DNA of 51,091 bases, from NCBI GenBank assembly GCA_019090225.1, contig JAHRWI010000007.1:1-51091 (forward strand), read 5' to 3'. Shown here in pieces: positions 1 through 10,544 of the stretch. The position numbers were made by a program, and so were the translations under genes. Every line of letters starts with the position of its first letter. Within the stretch, counting starts at the first letter, position 1. The notes below the pieces were generated by a model. The model was not told where the DNA came from, made no database searches, and saw only the letters and a list, made by a program, of their open reading frames with translations. The stretch comes from Porticoccaceae bacterium (GTDB taxonomy: Bacteria > Pseudomonadota > Gammaproteobacteria > Pseudomonadales > Porticoccaceae).

Positions 1-2283
1 AAAAGTCATTTGAAACAACAAAATGAGCAATCCTTGCAGGTGGCCCGAATCCACTTCCAGCTATCGCTCAAGCAACAACATGACGAACTGGTAGATAAAG
101 CGGCCACGTTGTTGAGGAACCCAGAATTCACTAGGTCTATTATCTCTGCCAACCGGAATATCATTACCCATACGCTAAACAACTTACCAGGCGAACTTCA
201 GACTGACCGCCTACTGGTCGTAGGTAGCAATAAAAAGATTATTTTTGACAGTGGTGACACACTTAAAAAGGGTCAGCAATTTTTTGACCCTGTGTTGCTC
301 ACCCAGGCTAACTCAACTGGGTTTTCCAGTGGCTTTATGCTTGAAACCAGTGACGCCTATCTCGTTTCATTCGTCCCAGTTCAACTTGCGGACTTGGTGA
401 TATGGATAGGTCTGGCCAGACAGGTCACCGAAGCAAATCTTGAAGTCATCAAAAATAACATTGCACTCCCGGTTAACCTCAGTTTGATAACCCGGCCCGC
501 CGAACAATCCAGCGCGATTAATGTGTCTACTACACCAGCAACCATGCTTGATGCCGTTTATCCCATCTTCGAAAAGCTGCTGCGCTCAAGAGCAAGCACG
601 GAGCCAGTAGCCACTAAGCTGCTCGACGAAGACATTGTAGCCAGTATAGATAAGCTCGCAGAGTTGCCAGACAACACCGAAGTTTTTGCCGGCATCTACT
701 TTTCAATTGATGACGCCCTGGCAATCAATCAACCCCTGTTCAACTTTCTATTGTTGATAGTATTCCTCGGTGTAGCGATCGCTTCCATCGGTTGTTTTTA
801 TGTAGCCAGAAGCGTAACCACGCCCATTCGCACCCTTGATGAGAGTGTGGCTCGAATTGCCAGCGGCAATTACCAACAACGCGTCCAGCTTTACGAACGC
901 AATGAAATAGGACGTCTCGGCCAGGCATTGAACCTGATGATGGAAAGCTTAGAGTCACGCTCAAAAGAAACCGAATACCGGCTCACCCACGACCTGGCGA
1001 CCGGATTAGCGAACCGAGATTTCCTCGAAAAGAAGCTGACCGCCTGGATTGATACCGAACAGCAATTCTCGACAATGCTCGTCGACATCGCCCATTTTTC
1101 AGAAATCAACAATATCCTCGGCCATGAAAAAGGCGACAAATTAATTGTCGATTTTTCCAAACGACTCAAATCTCTGATTAAAAGCAGCGACCTTATCGCC
1201 CGATTAACCGGCAAATCCTTCGTAATCGTCTTGCTGGATACCAGCATTGATGAAATGGAAAACGTCGCACAGCGGGTCATAACCGGGATGGACAAACCCT
1301 TTGAAATCGACGAAGACAATGTCGACACCGAAATCTATATGGGCGTTGCCAACTACCCCGCACACGGTGACGACAGCAGAACGCTCCTTAGAAAAGCCGA
1401 AACAGCACTAGACGAGGCGCGACATCATCCTCTGCGCTTTGCAACCTACGATAAACGAAGTGACCCTTATAAACCCGAAATGCTGTCATTAATGGGGGAG
1501 CTGCGCCAGGGCCTAAAAAAAGGCGAATTTTTCTTCCAATATCAGCCGAAACTTGATCTCGCTAGCGGCCTGATTACCGGCTGTGAAGCCCTGGTTCGCT
1601 GGAACCACCCTGATCGAGGCAAAGTTTTTCCAGATGAATTTATTGAACTCGCCGAACGCAGCGGTAATATTGGCGAACTCACGCTGTGGGGTCTCTCCGA
1701 AGCGATGCGCCAGGTGGAGGAATGGCAAGCCCTCGAAATCGACGTCACTATTGCCGTCAATTTGTCCGTCAGAGATATTCAATATCGACAATTTAGCCAG
1801 CGCGTAAAACAACTACTCACCGCAAGAAATATCGACCCCAGCTATATCCATCTGGAAATCACTGAAACCGAGATGATGGCCAAGCCAGAATTGTCGCTTA
1901 ATATTCTCCAAAACCTCAGTGCCATGGGATTTAAACTGGTTATCGACGATTACGGTATTGGTTATTCTTCAATGGCCTACATTAAACAGTTACCGGTCAG
2001 TGAAATTAAAATTGACCGCTCTTTTGTCACTCAGCTTCTAGACAATCAAAACGATAATGTCATCGTTAATTCGACCATTGAGATGGTGCACAGCCTCGGC
2101 CTCAAAGTTACCGCCGAAGGGGTAGAAGATAAAAACACACTTGATCACCTTAAAAAGATCGGCTGTGACTACATTCAAGGCTATTATATTAGCAAACCTC
2201 TCGAACAGGCTGACTTCGAACATCTTTTCCTCCAGCACAACTCTTTAGGCCACCGGCAACGCAACAACTCCAATCTTTGTTGA
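1..2283 (+). CDS. HAMP-GGDEF-EAL sensor protein, 5' end truncated by window; probable c-di-GMP phosphodiesterase with degenerate GGDEF
   Basis: Frame stays open to the window edge (KSHLKQQ...; ORF-track M is a TTG). One TM followed by HAMP-like region, GGDEF-like domain with TGKSF in place of GGDEF, EAL domain with EALVRW, DDYGIGYSS and EGVED. Confidence 0.9.
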   Translation, partial: KSHLKQQNEQSLQVARIHFQLSLKQQHDELVDKAATLLRNPEFTRSIISANRNIITHTLNNLPGELQTDRLLVVGSNKKIIFDSGDTLKKGQQFFDPVLLTQANSTGFSSGFMLETSDAYLVSFVPVQLADLVIWIGLARQVTEANLEVIKNNIALPVNLSLITRPAEQSSAINVSTTPATMLDAVYPIFEKLLRSRASTEPVATKLLDEDIVASIDKLAELPDNTEVFAGIYFSIDDALAINQPLFNFLLLIVFLGVAIASIGCFYVARSVTTPIRTLDESVARIASGNYQQRVQLYERNEIGRLGQALNLMMESLESRSKETEYRLTHDLATGLANRDFLEKKLTAWIDTEQQFSTMLVDIAHFSEINNILGHEKGDKLIVDFSKRLKSLIKSSDLIARLTGKSFVIVLLDTSIDEMENVAQRVITGMDKPFEIDEDNVDTEIYMGVANYPAHGDDSRTLLRKAETALDEARHHPLRFATYDKRSDPYKPEMLSLMGELRQGLKKGEFFFQYQPKLDLASGLITGCEALVRWNHPDRGKVFPDEFIELAERSGNIGELTLWGLSEAMRQVEEWQALEIDVTIAVNLSVRDIQYRQFSQRVKQLLTARNIDPSYIHLEITETEMMAKPELSLNILQNLSAMGFKLVIDDYGIGYSSMAYIKQLPVSEIKIDRSFVTQLLDNQNDNVIVNSTIEMVHSLGLKVTAEGVEDKNTLDHLKKIGCDYIQGYYISKPLEQADFEHLFLQHNSLGHRQRNNSNLC

Positions 2284-2572
2284 TCATTGCCGTCAAAAGA
2301 AAAGATCAGTGCACTATCGATCTGCAGAGGGCACACAATCACTTGGGTGTTTTTAGCGAAATCCTGCTGCGGCTGTCTAGTCCATATCGTCGAAAACTTG
2401 CGGTGGCCTTCCAAACATGACCAGAAACACGGGCAGTAATTACCCCACTTCCATTGTCTCCCCCTCAGTAAATCACTATGATCCGTCGGCATAACGGGGC
2501 GACCGTCACCTCCTCAGGCTGACAGGCAAAAACCAAAATCTAAGACCACAACTATAAGGAAGGATCATTCTC

Positions 2573-3802
2573 ATGAATAAAAAACACGTACTCGATGGCA
2601 TCCGTGTGCTCGACTTTACCCAACATGTCGCTGGCCCTGGCTGCACCAAAATGATGGCCGAAATGGGTGCCGAAATCATCAAGCTCGAACTCGCCCCCCT
2701 GGGTGAACAAATTCGCGCTATTGGCATGAAGATCAACGACCGCAGCGTCTATTTTATTCAACAAAATCGCGGCAAAAAGAGCATTTGCGTTGATATGCGA
2801 ACCGACGAAGGCAAGCAAATCGTCTATGACCTGGTCAAAGAGGTGGATGTCGTTATCGAAAATTTTGCACCCGGTGCCATCGGCAGACTGGGTCTGACCT
2901 GGGATAAAGTTCAGGAACTCAACCCCCAATGCATCATGTGCTCGATCTCCACCTTTGGCCAGGAGGGACCGCTATCGACCCTGCCTGGTTACGACTATAT
3001 CGGCCAGGCCTATGCCGGTGTCACCAATATGATTGGCGACCAGGAAAATGGCCCTTACATCCCCCAGGCAGCTGTTGGCGACACCATGACTGCGGCCCAC
3101 GCCCTGGCAGCCATCAATGCCGCGCTTTATCATCGCGCAACCGGCGGCTCAGGCCAGTTTATTGATGTTTCCCTGCTCGATTGTTACTTCCATTGTCACG
3201 AAATGAATGTCGGCATGGTCAGCGCCACCAAGGGGGAACACAATCCGATCCTACCGGGCCGACATCACGGCGCAGTCGGCCCCCTCGGCATTTTTAAGAG
3301 CAAAGATGGCTACATCGTTTTAATTGCCATACTTGCGCGCTGGAAAAACCTGTGTGAGGTAATGAATATGCCAGAGCTGATGGAAGATCCTCGCTTTGCT
3401 GACGATGGCCTGCGCGCAGCCAACCGTGAAGTGCTGACACCTATTATTGAAGGCTGGTTACAGGCGCAGGAAAGCGACGAGGAAATCATTAGAATTCTTG
3501 GCGAGAGCCATATTCCGGTCGCACCCATTTTGTCCATCGACCAGGTGCTACATCACCCTCATATGCTAGAGAGAGGCACCGTGCGCACCATCAGCGATCG
3601 CGGAGCAGGTGAATTTCAAATGCCAGGTATGCCACTGAGATTCTCAGCTTACGAAAACGATCTACCCCTGGATGCCCCCTATCTCGGAGAACACACTGAC
3701 CAGATCCTCGGCAAACTACTGGGTATGGACGCTGATAAAATTGCCGCACTTGTTGACAAAGGCATTCTTGTTCAAGAAGTTATACCCGACAATGTCGCTT
3801 AA
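2573..3802 (+). CDS. CaiB/BaiF family (class III) CoA transferase
   Basis: MNKKHVLDGIRVLDFTQHVAGPGCTKMMAEMGAEIIKLE...; typical N-terminus and GYDYIGQA motif; RBS AAGGA upstream. Confidence 0.93.
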   Translation: MNKKHVLDGIRVLDFTQHVAGPGCTKMMAEMGAEIIKLELAPLGEQIRAIGMKINDRSVYFIQQNRGKKSICVDMRTDEGKQIVYDLVKEVDVVIENFAPGAIGRLGLTWDKVQELNPQCIMCSISTFGQEGPLSTLPGYDYIGQAYAGVTNMIGDQENGPYIPQAAVGDTMTAAHALAAINAALYHRATGGSGQFIDVSLLDCYFHCHEMNVGMVSATKGEHNPILPGRHHGAVGPLGIFKSKDGYIVLIAILARWKNLCEVMNMPELMEDPRFADDGLRAANREVLTPIIEGWLQAQESDEEIIRILGESHIPVAPILSIDQVLHHPHMLERGTVRTISDRGAGEFQMPGMPLRFSAYENDLPLDAPYLGEHTDQILGKLLGMDADKIAALVDKGILVQEVIPDNVA

Positions 3803-3902
3803 CAGTAGCGGTTAATCGGAGCGATTTTTCAAGCAAAACTCAACCTTCAGCGATAACAGTGTCAGCACGGCTCTATACACAGGAAACGGGAAACGGGAAA
3901 CC

Positions 3903-4646
3903 ATGAACAAAACTGCATTAGTAACCGGCGCAAGCCGAGGCATTGGCCGAGCTATTGCTCAGGCATTAGCCGAAGAGGGTTTTGCCGTCGCCTGTTTTGC
4001 CAGAGACCGTGAGAAGCTGGAACAAACCGCTGCATTGATAGAATCCGCAGGCGGCAAGGCCAGCGTGCACACCGGCGACGTTAGCTCCGATGATGACCTC
4101 GAAAACCTGGTTCGCGAGGTTGTAGCCGAGCATGGCAGCGTTGATGTGTTGGTCAATAATGCAGGAATTACCGAGGGTGCTCCGGCAAGCAAAATTTCGC
4201 CACAGCGTTTTCGTGAGGTTTTAGAGGTTAATCTTGTCGCACCTTATGTCCTTTCTCGCGCTGTACAACCGGTGATGAAGGAACATGGCGGTGGCGTCAT
4301 CATTAATATCAGCTCCGTATACGCCTCACAGGGTGTCGCCAACAACTCACCCTATTGCACCTCAAAGGCTGGCCTCGAAGGTATGACTCGAGCCCTGGCT
4401 AGAGAGTGGATAAAAGACGGTATTCGGGTAATTGGCGTAGCACCGGGTTTTGTCCGCACCGACATGGTCGCCGATGCCTTTGGTGGTACCGAGGTGGAAA
4501 AACTGGTGGTGTCTCGTATTCCGATGAAGCGCTTTGGAGAGGCTGAGGAAATTGGCAATTTTGTGGCTTTTCTTGCGACCGCTAAAGCGGGTTTTGTTAC
4601 CGGTGAGACCTTAGTCATTGATGGTGGACAGCGGTCCTTGCTTTGA
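3903..4646 (+). CDS. SDR family oxidoreductase (FabG-like)
   Basis: TGASRGIG, NNAG, S..Y..SK (YCTSKAG) motifs. Confidence 0.95.
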   Translation: MNKTALVTGASRGIGRAIAQALAEEGFAVACFARDREKLEQTAALIESAGGKASVHTGDVSSDDDLENLVREVVAEHGSVDVLVNNAGITEGAPASKISPQRFREVLEVNLVAPYVLSRAVQPVMKEHGGGVIINISSVYASQGVANNSPYCTSKAGLEGMTRALAREWIKDGIRVIGVAPGFVRTDMVADAFGGTEVEKLVVSRIPMKRFGEAEEIGNFVAFLATAKAGFVTGETLVIDGGQRSLL

Positions 4647-4665
4647 TCCCCGGAATCTGGCTCTG

Positions 4666-5322
4666 TTAATTAACCGGGGAAGCGGACACCGCCCCAGCTT
4701 CGGCCAATAAAGCCACGACCGCCTCCGCCATTTTCTGATAACCCTGTTTATTAAAATGCACGGGGTCGGATTTCATGCTCTGATCGGTTTCTAATTCACC
4801 CAGGGTCTGATCGTCGAGCGGCACTTTAAATTCCCTGGCCAGGCGTTTATACAAATCTGGAGCCCGTCCCCAAATACCAGGTTTCGGTACGCCGATTAGC
4901 AAGACCTCCACATCCAATGATTGAGCATGGGATATCATCTCCCGCAAATTAGTTTCCGTCTCAGCCATTGAGAAACGGTGCAAAAAATCATTGCCGCCAT
5001 GACAGATAATCACCAGGCCAGGGGTAAACTCGGTCAATAAATCTTTTAGCCTCAGCTTACCGTCAGCGGTGACCTCCCCCGATACGCCCGCGTTAATCAC
5101 ATTAATATTGATGTGTTTAGCCAGCACGGCTGGATAACTGTTTATCGGCTCAACACCTACGCCAACCGTTAAGCTATCGCCAAAAGCCAGCACCGTTGCA
5201 TCTTCGGGTAGGGGGCTGAGTTTGGCAGAATTTCCACAGCCAGCCAGCATTAAAGCCAGTAATAAAGCGGCAAGACACAACGTAAAATAACGGCTAAAGG
5301 ATACCCCGCGAATCATAATCAT
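4666..5322 (-). CDS. GDSL-type arylesterase/lysophospholipase (TesA-like), lipoprotein
   Basis: Lipobox LMLAGC, FGDSLTVGVG block, GGND block, D..H (DPVHFN) block. Confidence 0.9.
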   Translation of the reverse strand: MIMIRGVSFSRYFTLCLAALLLALMLAGCGNSAKLSPLPEDATVLAFGDSLTVGVGVEPINSYPAVLAKHININVINAGVSGEVTADGKLRLKDLLTEFTPGLVIICHGGNDFLHRFSMAETETNLREMISHAQSLDVEVLLIGVPKPGIWGRAPDLYKRLAREFKVPLDDQTLGELETDQSMKSDPVHFNKQGYQKMAEAVVALLAEAGAVSASPVN

Positions 5323-5324
5323 AT

Positions 5325-6050
5325 TTATGCCTTTATCGCGCCAAACGCTGCAAAACAGCTATTTTTATGGAGTAATTCGACCTGTTCAAAACCCACCTTG
5401 CGGAGTAAATCAAGCTGATAGGTCACTGGCCTGGGCGAGTCTTCCTTTTCAATATAGTCAAAGACCTTTGTTTTATAGGCTTCGCTATCAAGGCCAGTTA
5501 AGTAGTCCCCATAACGCTGCCACATCATCCCTTGCACAGCTTCGGTTTCATGACTGACCAGATCGCTGATCCAGACGCTGCCACCGGGCGCGGTAATGGC
5601 GTAAATTTTCTCGAAGGTTCGCAGCCAGTCGTCGTCATCACGCAAATGATGTAAAACTGCTGCTGCGATAATCACGTCGTAATGATCCGTGGGTAAGTCG
5701 GCATCGCGGAAATCTCCTTGATAAAGCGCAACTCGGCCCGTGTTGACTGCCTCTACTCGCGTTTTAGCACGGGTCAGCATAGCTTCGCTGAGATCGAGTA
5801 GATCACAGTCAAAGGGCCCCACCTTTTCCAACAGCCGCAAAGTATTGTTACCGGCACCACAGCCGATATCTAATACGTGGCTAATTTTATTGTTGCTCGA
5901 AGCCGCGGCACTGGTCAGCAACTCCATCACCAAAGAAGCATCCACCGTTGAAGTCTGCCCGGTTTCCAGATTCGAGAAGCGTTCGACATCATCGTTAAAA
6001 CGTTCACGAATTTGGGCTACCGTTGATTTATTCTCGAAACCTTTTTTCAT
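5325..6050 (-). CDS. class I SAM-dependent methyltransferase
   Basis: VLDIGCGAGNNTLRLLEKVG motif I, IIAAAVLHHL. Start taken at MKKGFENKST; the ORF track extends to 6128. Confidence 0.88.
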   Translation of the reverse strand: MKKGFENKSTVAQIRERFNDDVERFSNLETGQTSTVDASLVMELLTSAAASSNNKISHVLDIGCGAGNNTLRLLEKVGPFDCDLLDLSEAMLTRAKTRVEAVNTGRVALYQGDFRDADLPTDHYDVIIAAAVLHHLRDDDDWLRTFEKIYAITAPGGSVWISDLVSHETEAVQGMMWQRYGDYLTGLDSEAYKTKVFDYIEKEDSPRPVTYQLDLLRKVGFEQVELLHKNSCFAAFGAIKA

Positions 6051-6137
6051 TACTTTGCCTTTTTTCTTCTCTTCGCTGGAGGCAACTGCCATTACCCGAA
6101 CAAATTCACTAAGATAAGCCTTTCGCAACCGGCAAGA

Positions 6138-7303
6138 ATGGTCACTATGTCATTATCCTCGATCAAGCGTTGTTTTAACCTTGAAGATTTTAACAGCAAG
6201 GCAAAAGCCAAACTGCCCTCACCGCTGTATCACTATATCGAAGGCGGAGCCGATGACGAAATCACCCGTCACCGCAACACCGAGGCTTTTAATGATTATC
6301 AAATCCTGCCCCGCGTGCTGGAAGATGTAACGCAGATCAATATGCAAACCACCGTCCTGGGCTGCACCGTAGACTGGCCGGTATTGCTGGCGCCCACAGG
6401 AATGACCCGATTCTTTCATCATCATGGCGAACGTGCCGTGGCTAGAGCCGCTGACAAATTCAACACCCTGTATTCCCTATCCACGCTATCGACCACTACC
6501 ATAGAAGATGTCGCCGCTGCCACTCGCGGCCCGAAAATGTTTCAGCTTTATGTGCTGCGTGATCCCGCCATTAATGAAGAATTGATCGATCGCTGCCGAC
6601 TAGCCAAATACGATGCCCTGTGCCTGACGGTTGATACTGTCGTCCAGGGCAACCGCGAACGAGACCTGCGAACTGGGATGACCATCCCCCCTAAACCGAC
6701 ACTCAATAGTTTGATGGGCTTTGCCGCTCGACCCAGCTGGTGCTATCGCTATTTCACCAGCCCAGCCTTAGAGATGGCCAACCTTTCACACCATATCGAC
6801 GAAGGCAGCTCCAAAGTCAGCTCTTTAGGAAGCTATATTAACGGCCAGTTTGACCGTGCTCTAAACTGGCGAGCAGCCGAACAAATCGCCCAACGCTGGC
6901 AGGGGCCTTTTGCCATCAAAGGTATTATGACAGTGGAAGATGCACGTCGCGCCCTGGATATTGGTGCCACTGCCGTGATCATTTCAAATCACGGCGGCCG
7001 CCAACTAGACACTGTCCCCCCCCCATCGAACTGGTGGCTGATATTGCCAATGCCGTAGGTGGCAAAATGGATATCATTCTCGATGGCGGTGTGCGCCGTG
7101 GTACCCACGTGCTCAAAGCCCTGGCCATGGGTGCCACGGCCTGCATGATGGGCCGTCCTTATCTTTACGGCCTGGCCGCAGGTGGCCAGGCGGGCGTCGA
7201 GCGGGTGCTGGAGTTACTCAAAAATGAAATTGAACGGGCGATGATTTTATCCGGCCGCCCATCTTTGGATAAACTGGATAGCAGCTTTATACGGCACTTA
7301 TGA
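6138..7303 (+). pseudogene. FMN-dependent alpha-hydroxy-acid oxidase/dehydrogenase, split by a frameshift at a C9 tract
   Basis: 6138..7058 encodes the N-terminal 306 aa ending ...ISNHGGRQLDTVPPPSNWW; 7034..7303 encodes the C-terminal ADIANAVGGKMDIILDGGVRRGTHVLKALAMGA...GRPYLYGLAAGG. Adding one base to the C run at 7016-7024 restores VPPPIELVADIANAVG. Confidence 0.85.
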
Positions 7304-7341
7304 GGTTTGTAAAAAGCTCTATAAAACCGAAGCCCTGGCGA

Positions 7342-7641
7342 TTAGGACAAATGCTTACTCAAGGTATTTTTCACCTCAGATTCAATGGTACCCCGCAGCG
7401 CTGATACCATAAGTCCCTTCAAGGAAATATCGACAATAATATCTTGCTCCGTACAGGCGATACAGGCATTCACACCTGAGCGTTTATAGTGAAGATTATC
7501 GCCCTGCCACTGATATTTACCGCCGAACCTGCCCGCCAGCTGCTCCGCCAGATCGCTGGCCTTAGCCCGGATGTCGCCAAGGCTCAGCTGGTGGTCACGT
7601 TGCACATGTATCTTTGCCATAAGCGGTTCCTGAAAAGACAA
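7342..7641 (-). CDS. polyhydroxyalkanoic acid system family protein (PHA granule region)
   Basis: MAKIHVQRDHQLSLGDIRAKASDLAEQLAGRFGGKYQWQGDNLHYKRSGVNA... typical of this family. Confidence 0.85.
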   Translation of the reverse strand: MSFQEPLMAKIHVQRDHQLSLGDIRAKASDLAEQLAGRFGGKYQWQGDNLHYKRSGVNACIACTEQDIIVDISLKGLMVSALRGTIESEVKNTLSKHLS

Positions 7642-7897
7642 GATAGACGGAGACGCACCCCGCTACCACAGCCAAGTATAACCTGCGCCAGGGTATTTTC
7701 TTACTCATTGAAGTCATCGCAGGCCGCCTGGTCGCAATGCGGGAATCTGAACCATAACCCCGGCCCTGTGCTGCGAGAATATGGCTTCATCTTGCTAAAT
7801 TATTGAAGCAAGTCTTCCTTATTGTTCGAAACTTAGCCATTATAGGGAGCTGATATACATCAGCTCGTGACTCGACAGTGGTCACAAAAGAGGATTA

Positions 7898-8938
7898 ATG
7901 ACCACAGAAGAAGTCGATGTTCGACGTTTCAGCGCCAAAGAAAGCTCTACTAGAGTCGGTCGTATACCAACGCCGTCCGGATTCCCCGGACTTGGGGATA
8001 TAAATAGCTACCTTATTTTTCCGGAAGACAATTCCGATGAACTCATCCTCATTGACACCGGTGTCCGCTCAGACGAAGCCTGGCAGTCGCTTAATGATGG
8101 TCTCAAGCAGCTCGATTACCACGTCGAAGACATCACCAAAATCATTCTCACCCACGGACATACCGATCATTATGGTCAGGCCCATCGCATCCATAAAGCC
8201 TCAGGCTGTGAACTCTGGGCCCACGAAAACCTGTGGATGACCGTTGAACGCATGCAACCGCCACCCGATCGGCTTGAAAAGGAGCTTTATTTTTATTCGC
8301 TCTGGGGGGTTGATCAAGAACTGGTGGATAAAGCCCTGGCCCGACGCGCTGGTTTTGCCAGCACCTATGAGGCCATGGAGCCAACGCATCTACTCAAAGA
8401 TGGCGAGCAAATCGACATTCCCGGTTTCAACCTGGAGACAGTACATACGCCCGGTCATTGCCCGGATGAAGTCATTTACTGGCAAGCAGAATCAAAGGTG
8501 ATATTTTCCGGTGATCATTTACTGCCTCACATTACACCAGTCTGCCTGTTACAAATCCCTTACGGCGAAGAAGCCAGACCGCCGTCGCTTATCCAGTACC
8601 AGGCCTCGTTAGCCAAAGTCGCACCCTATCCAGCACGAGTGACCTATCCTTCCCACGGCGAGCCTATTCTGGATCACTGTGATCTAATCAACTCGTATAA
8701 CCTGTCAACTGACCGACGCTTATTAAAAATCAGCCGCATCCTCGAAAAAGGCGGCTGGATGAATCCAATGGAGATCGCAAAAGAACTTTTTCCAAAAGCC
8801 TGGCAGGAGCAAATGGTTCCGGTGATGTCAGAAATTCTTGGTCATTGCGATATTCTTGAAGCAGGTGGTCACGTGGCCATGGAAGAAAAAGCTGGGCTTA
8901 TTCGCTATCGTTATATTTCTACGCCGCCGCCAAGCTGA
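7898..8938 (+). CDS. MBL-fold metallo-hydrolase
   Basis: LTHGHTDHYGQ, HTPGHCPDEVIY, FSGDHLLP motifs. Confidence 0.93.
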   Translation: MTTEEVDVRRFSAKESSTRVGRIPTPSGFPGLGDINSYLIFPEDNSDELILIDTGVRSDEAWQSLNDGLKQLDYHVEDITKIILTHGHTDHYGQAHRIHKASGCELWAHENLWMTVERMQPPPDRLEKELYFYSLWGVDQELVDKALARRAGFASTYEAMEPTHLLKDGEQIDIPGFNLETVHTPGHCPDEVIYWQAESKVIFSGDHLLPHITPVCLLQIPYGEEARPPSLIQYQASLAKVAPYPARVTYPSHGEPILDHCDLINSYNLSTDRRLLKISRILEKGGWMNPMEIAKELFPKAWQEQMVPVMSEILGHCDILEAGGHVAMEEKAGLIRYRYISTPPPS

Positions 8939-9188
8939 CACAGTAGATAGTGCTGGTGGTTTGCATAAAGAATTCCACAAAAGCCGACACTACTTAACTA
9001 CTAACTGCCTGGAGTTAATCACCTGCCCGTGATCAGCAAGATATTTGGGCAAAAGTTTTCCTCTTTCGCTTTCATCAACACCGAGACAGTGGTGCGAATA
9101 AACGGTGATTATAAGTAATAGGGTACTGATAAATTCTCGAACCTTACTCAGGGCATCTTTTAAATTTTTCGACTTTTAGAGCCTCCCT

Positions 9189-10544
9189 CTAAATTCTAAG
9201 TATGTTTCGGTATCCAGCGATATTCACATCAAAGCTAGTAGTACGCCGCAAATGATCCCGCATGCCCTCAAGGGCATCTGGATCGCCGTGAATTAATTGA
9301 ATTGGCGTATGCTCAGAAAGTTCGGACTGCTGTAACCACTGCTCCAGATCCACGTAATCCCCATGCCCCGATAAGCCGTGCAAAACTTCAATGCGTGCGC
9401 GATTGGGGATCCACTGACCATGTATTTTAACGCTCTCAACACCTTGCTGCATTTTTGCACCACGAGTTCCACCAGCCTGATAGCCGGTAAACAGAACTGT
9501 GGTGCGATGATCACTCAACAGGCGTTTCAGGTGATGCAGAATCCTGCCGCCGGTGGCCATGCCGCTGCCAGCAATTATAATGTGTGGAAAACGTTGATCT
9601 TCGAGCGCCTTGGATTCGTCAACACTGCGCGTGAATTTTATTTTGTCACACATCGCACGGCACTGGTCATGGCTCAGGCGGTGGTAATCGGTATAGCGAC
9701 AATAAATGTCCGACACATCAATCGCCATTGGGCTGTCGAGGTAGACGGGCATCAGGGCAATACGCTCGTCGTTCATCAGCGTAGTCAGCATGTGCTGCAC
9801 AGTCTGCGCACGGCCTACGGCGAAGCTAGGGATCAACAAAGTGCCGCCTTTTTGCGCTGTTGTATTAACCACGTCCGCGAGCTGCTCGAACGGATCCTGT
9901 TTGTCATGACGGCGATTCCCATAAGTGGATTCAAGTAATAATAAATCCAGCTCTGGCAGCGGTTGAGGCGGACGCATAAAAATGTCATCGGGGCGCCCCA
10001 CATCACCTGAAAATCCTATTCGCTTACCTTCCGCCTCAAGAATAATACTAGCTGCACCAAGAATATGCCCAGCCTCTTGCAAACGAAATTTTATATCGCC
10101 GACGGTGACAGTCTCCGCAAAGTTGACTGCCTCAAAAAGAGCCATGCTGGCTTCAGCTGTGGCGCGGTCATAAAGTGGTTCCGGATGCGCATGTTTACTG
10201 AGCTTATGCCTCGCGTAGAACCTGGCATCCTCTTCCTGAATATGACCACTATCGGGAAGCAAAATATGACAGAGCGCTCTGGTCGCGTGATGGGTATACA
10301 CAGGGCCACGAAAACCATGTTTGTAAAGCAAGGGGATGTAACCGGAATGATCCAGATGCGCATGGCTTAGAATGATGGCGTCAAGGTTGCTGATATCGAG
10401 AGGCGGGGCCTGCCAGTTTCTTTCTCTCAGCCATTTGTAACCCTGAAACAAACCGCAATCGACCAATACGCGGCTTGTCTCAGTTTCTACCAGAAACTTG
10501 GATCCGGTGACAGTTTCCGCCCCGCCAAGGAAAATAATTCTCAT
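9189..10544 (-). CDS. MBL-fold/beta-CASP RNA-processing exonuclease family protein
   Basis: MRIIFLGGAETVTGSKFLVET, LSHAHLDHSGYIP, ESTYGNRRH, IAGSGMATGGRILHHLK, HGLSGHGDYVDL. Confidence 0.93.
   Translation of the reverse strand: MRIIFLGGAETVTGSKFLVETETSRVLVDCGLFQGYKWLRERNWQAPPLDISNLDAIILSHAHLDHSGYIPLLYKHGFRGPVYTHHATRALCHILLPDSGHIQEEDARFYARHKLSKHAHPEPLYDRATAEASMALFEAVNFAETVTVGDIKFRLQEAGHILGAASIILEAEGKRIGFSGDVGRPDDIFMRPPQPLPELDLLLLESTYGNRRHDKQDPFEQLADVVNTTAQKGGTLLIPSFAVGRAQTVQHMLTTLMNDERIALMPVYLDSPMAIDVSDIYCRYTDYHRLSHDQCRAMCDKIKFTRSVDESKALEDQRFPHIIIAGSGMATGGRILHHLKRLLSDHRTTVLFTGYQAGGTRGAKMQQGVESVKIHGQWIPNRARIEVLHGLSGHGDYVDLEQWLQQSELSEHTPIQLIHGDPDALEGMRDHLRRTTSFDVNIAGYRNILRI

Noticed and set aside
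740-1328. Antisense ORFs over the GGDEF/EAL gene, and similar antisense ORFs elsewhere (e.g. 9378-9938, 20427-21008, 22034-22441, 34607-35320, 44103-44561)
   Set aside because: Overlap well-supported genes with recognisable domains; compositional shadow ORFs.
4647-4680. TCCCCGG...CCGGGGA inverted repeat between convergent SDR and GDSL genes
   Set aside because: Long 20-nt loop and no T-tract; not callable as a terminator.
7872-7885. FNR-like TCGACAGTGGTCAC upstream of the MBL hydrolase
   Set aside because: Only 8/10 match and ~12 bp from the start codon, too close for a normal activator site.
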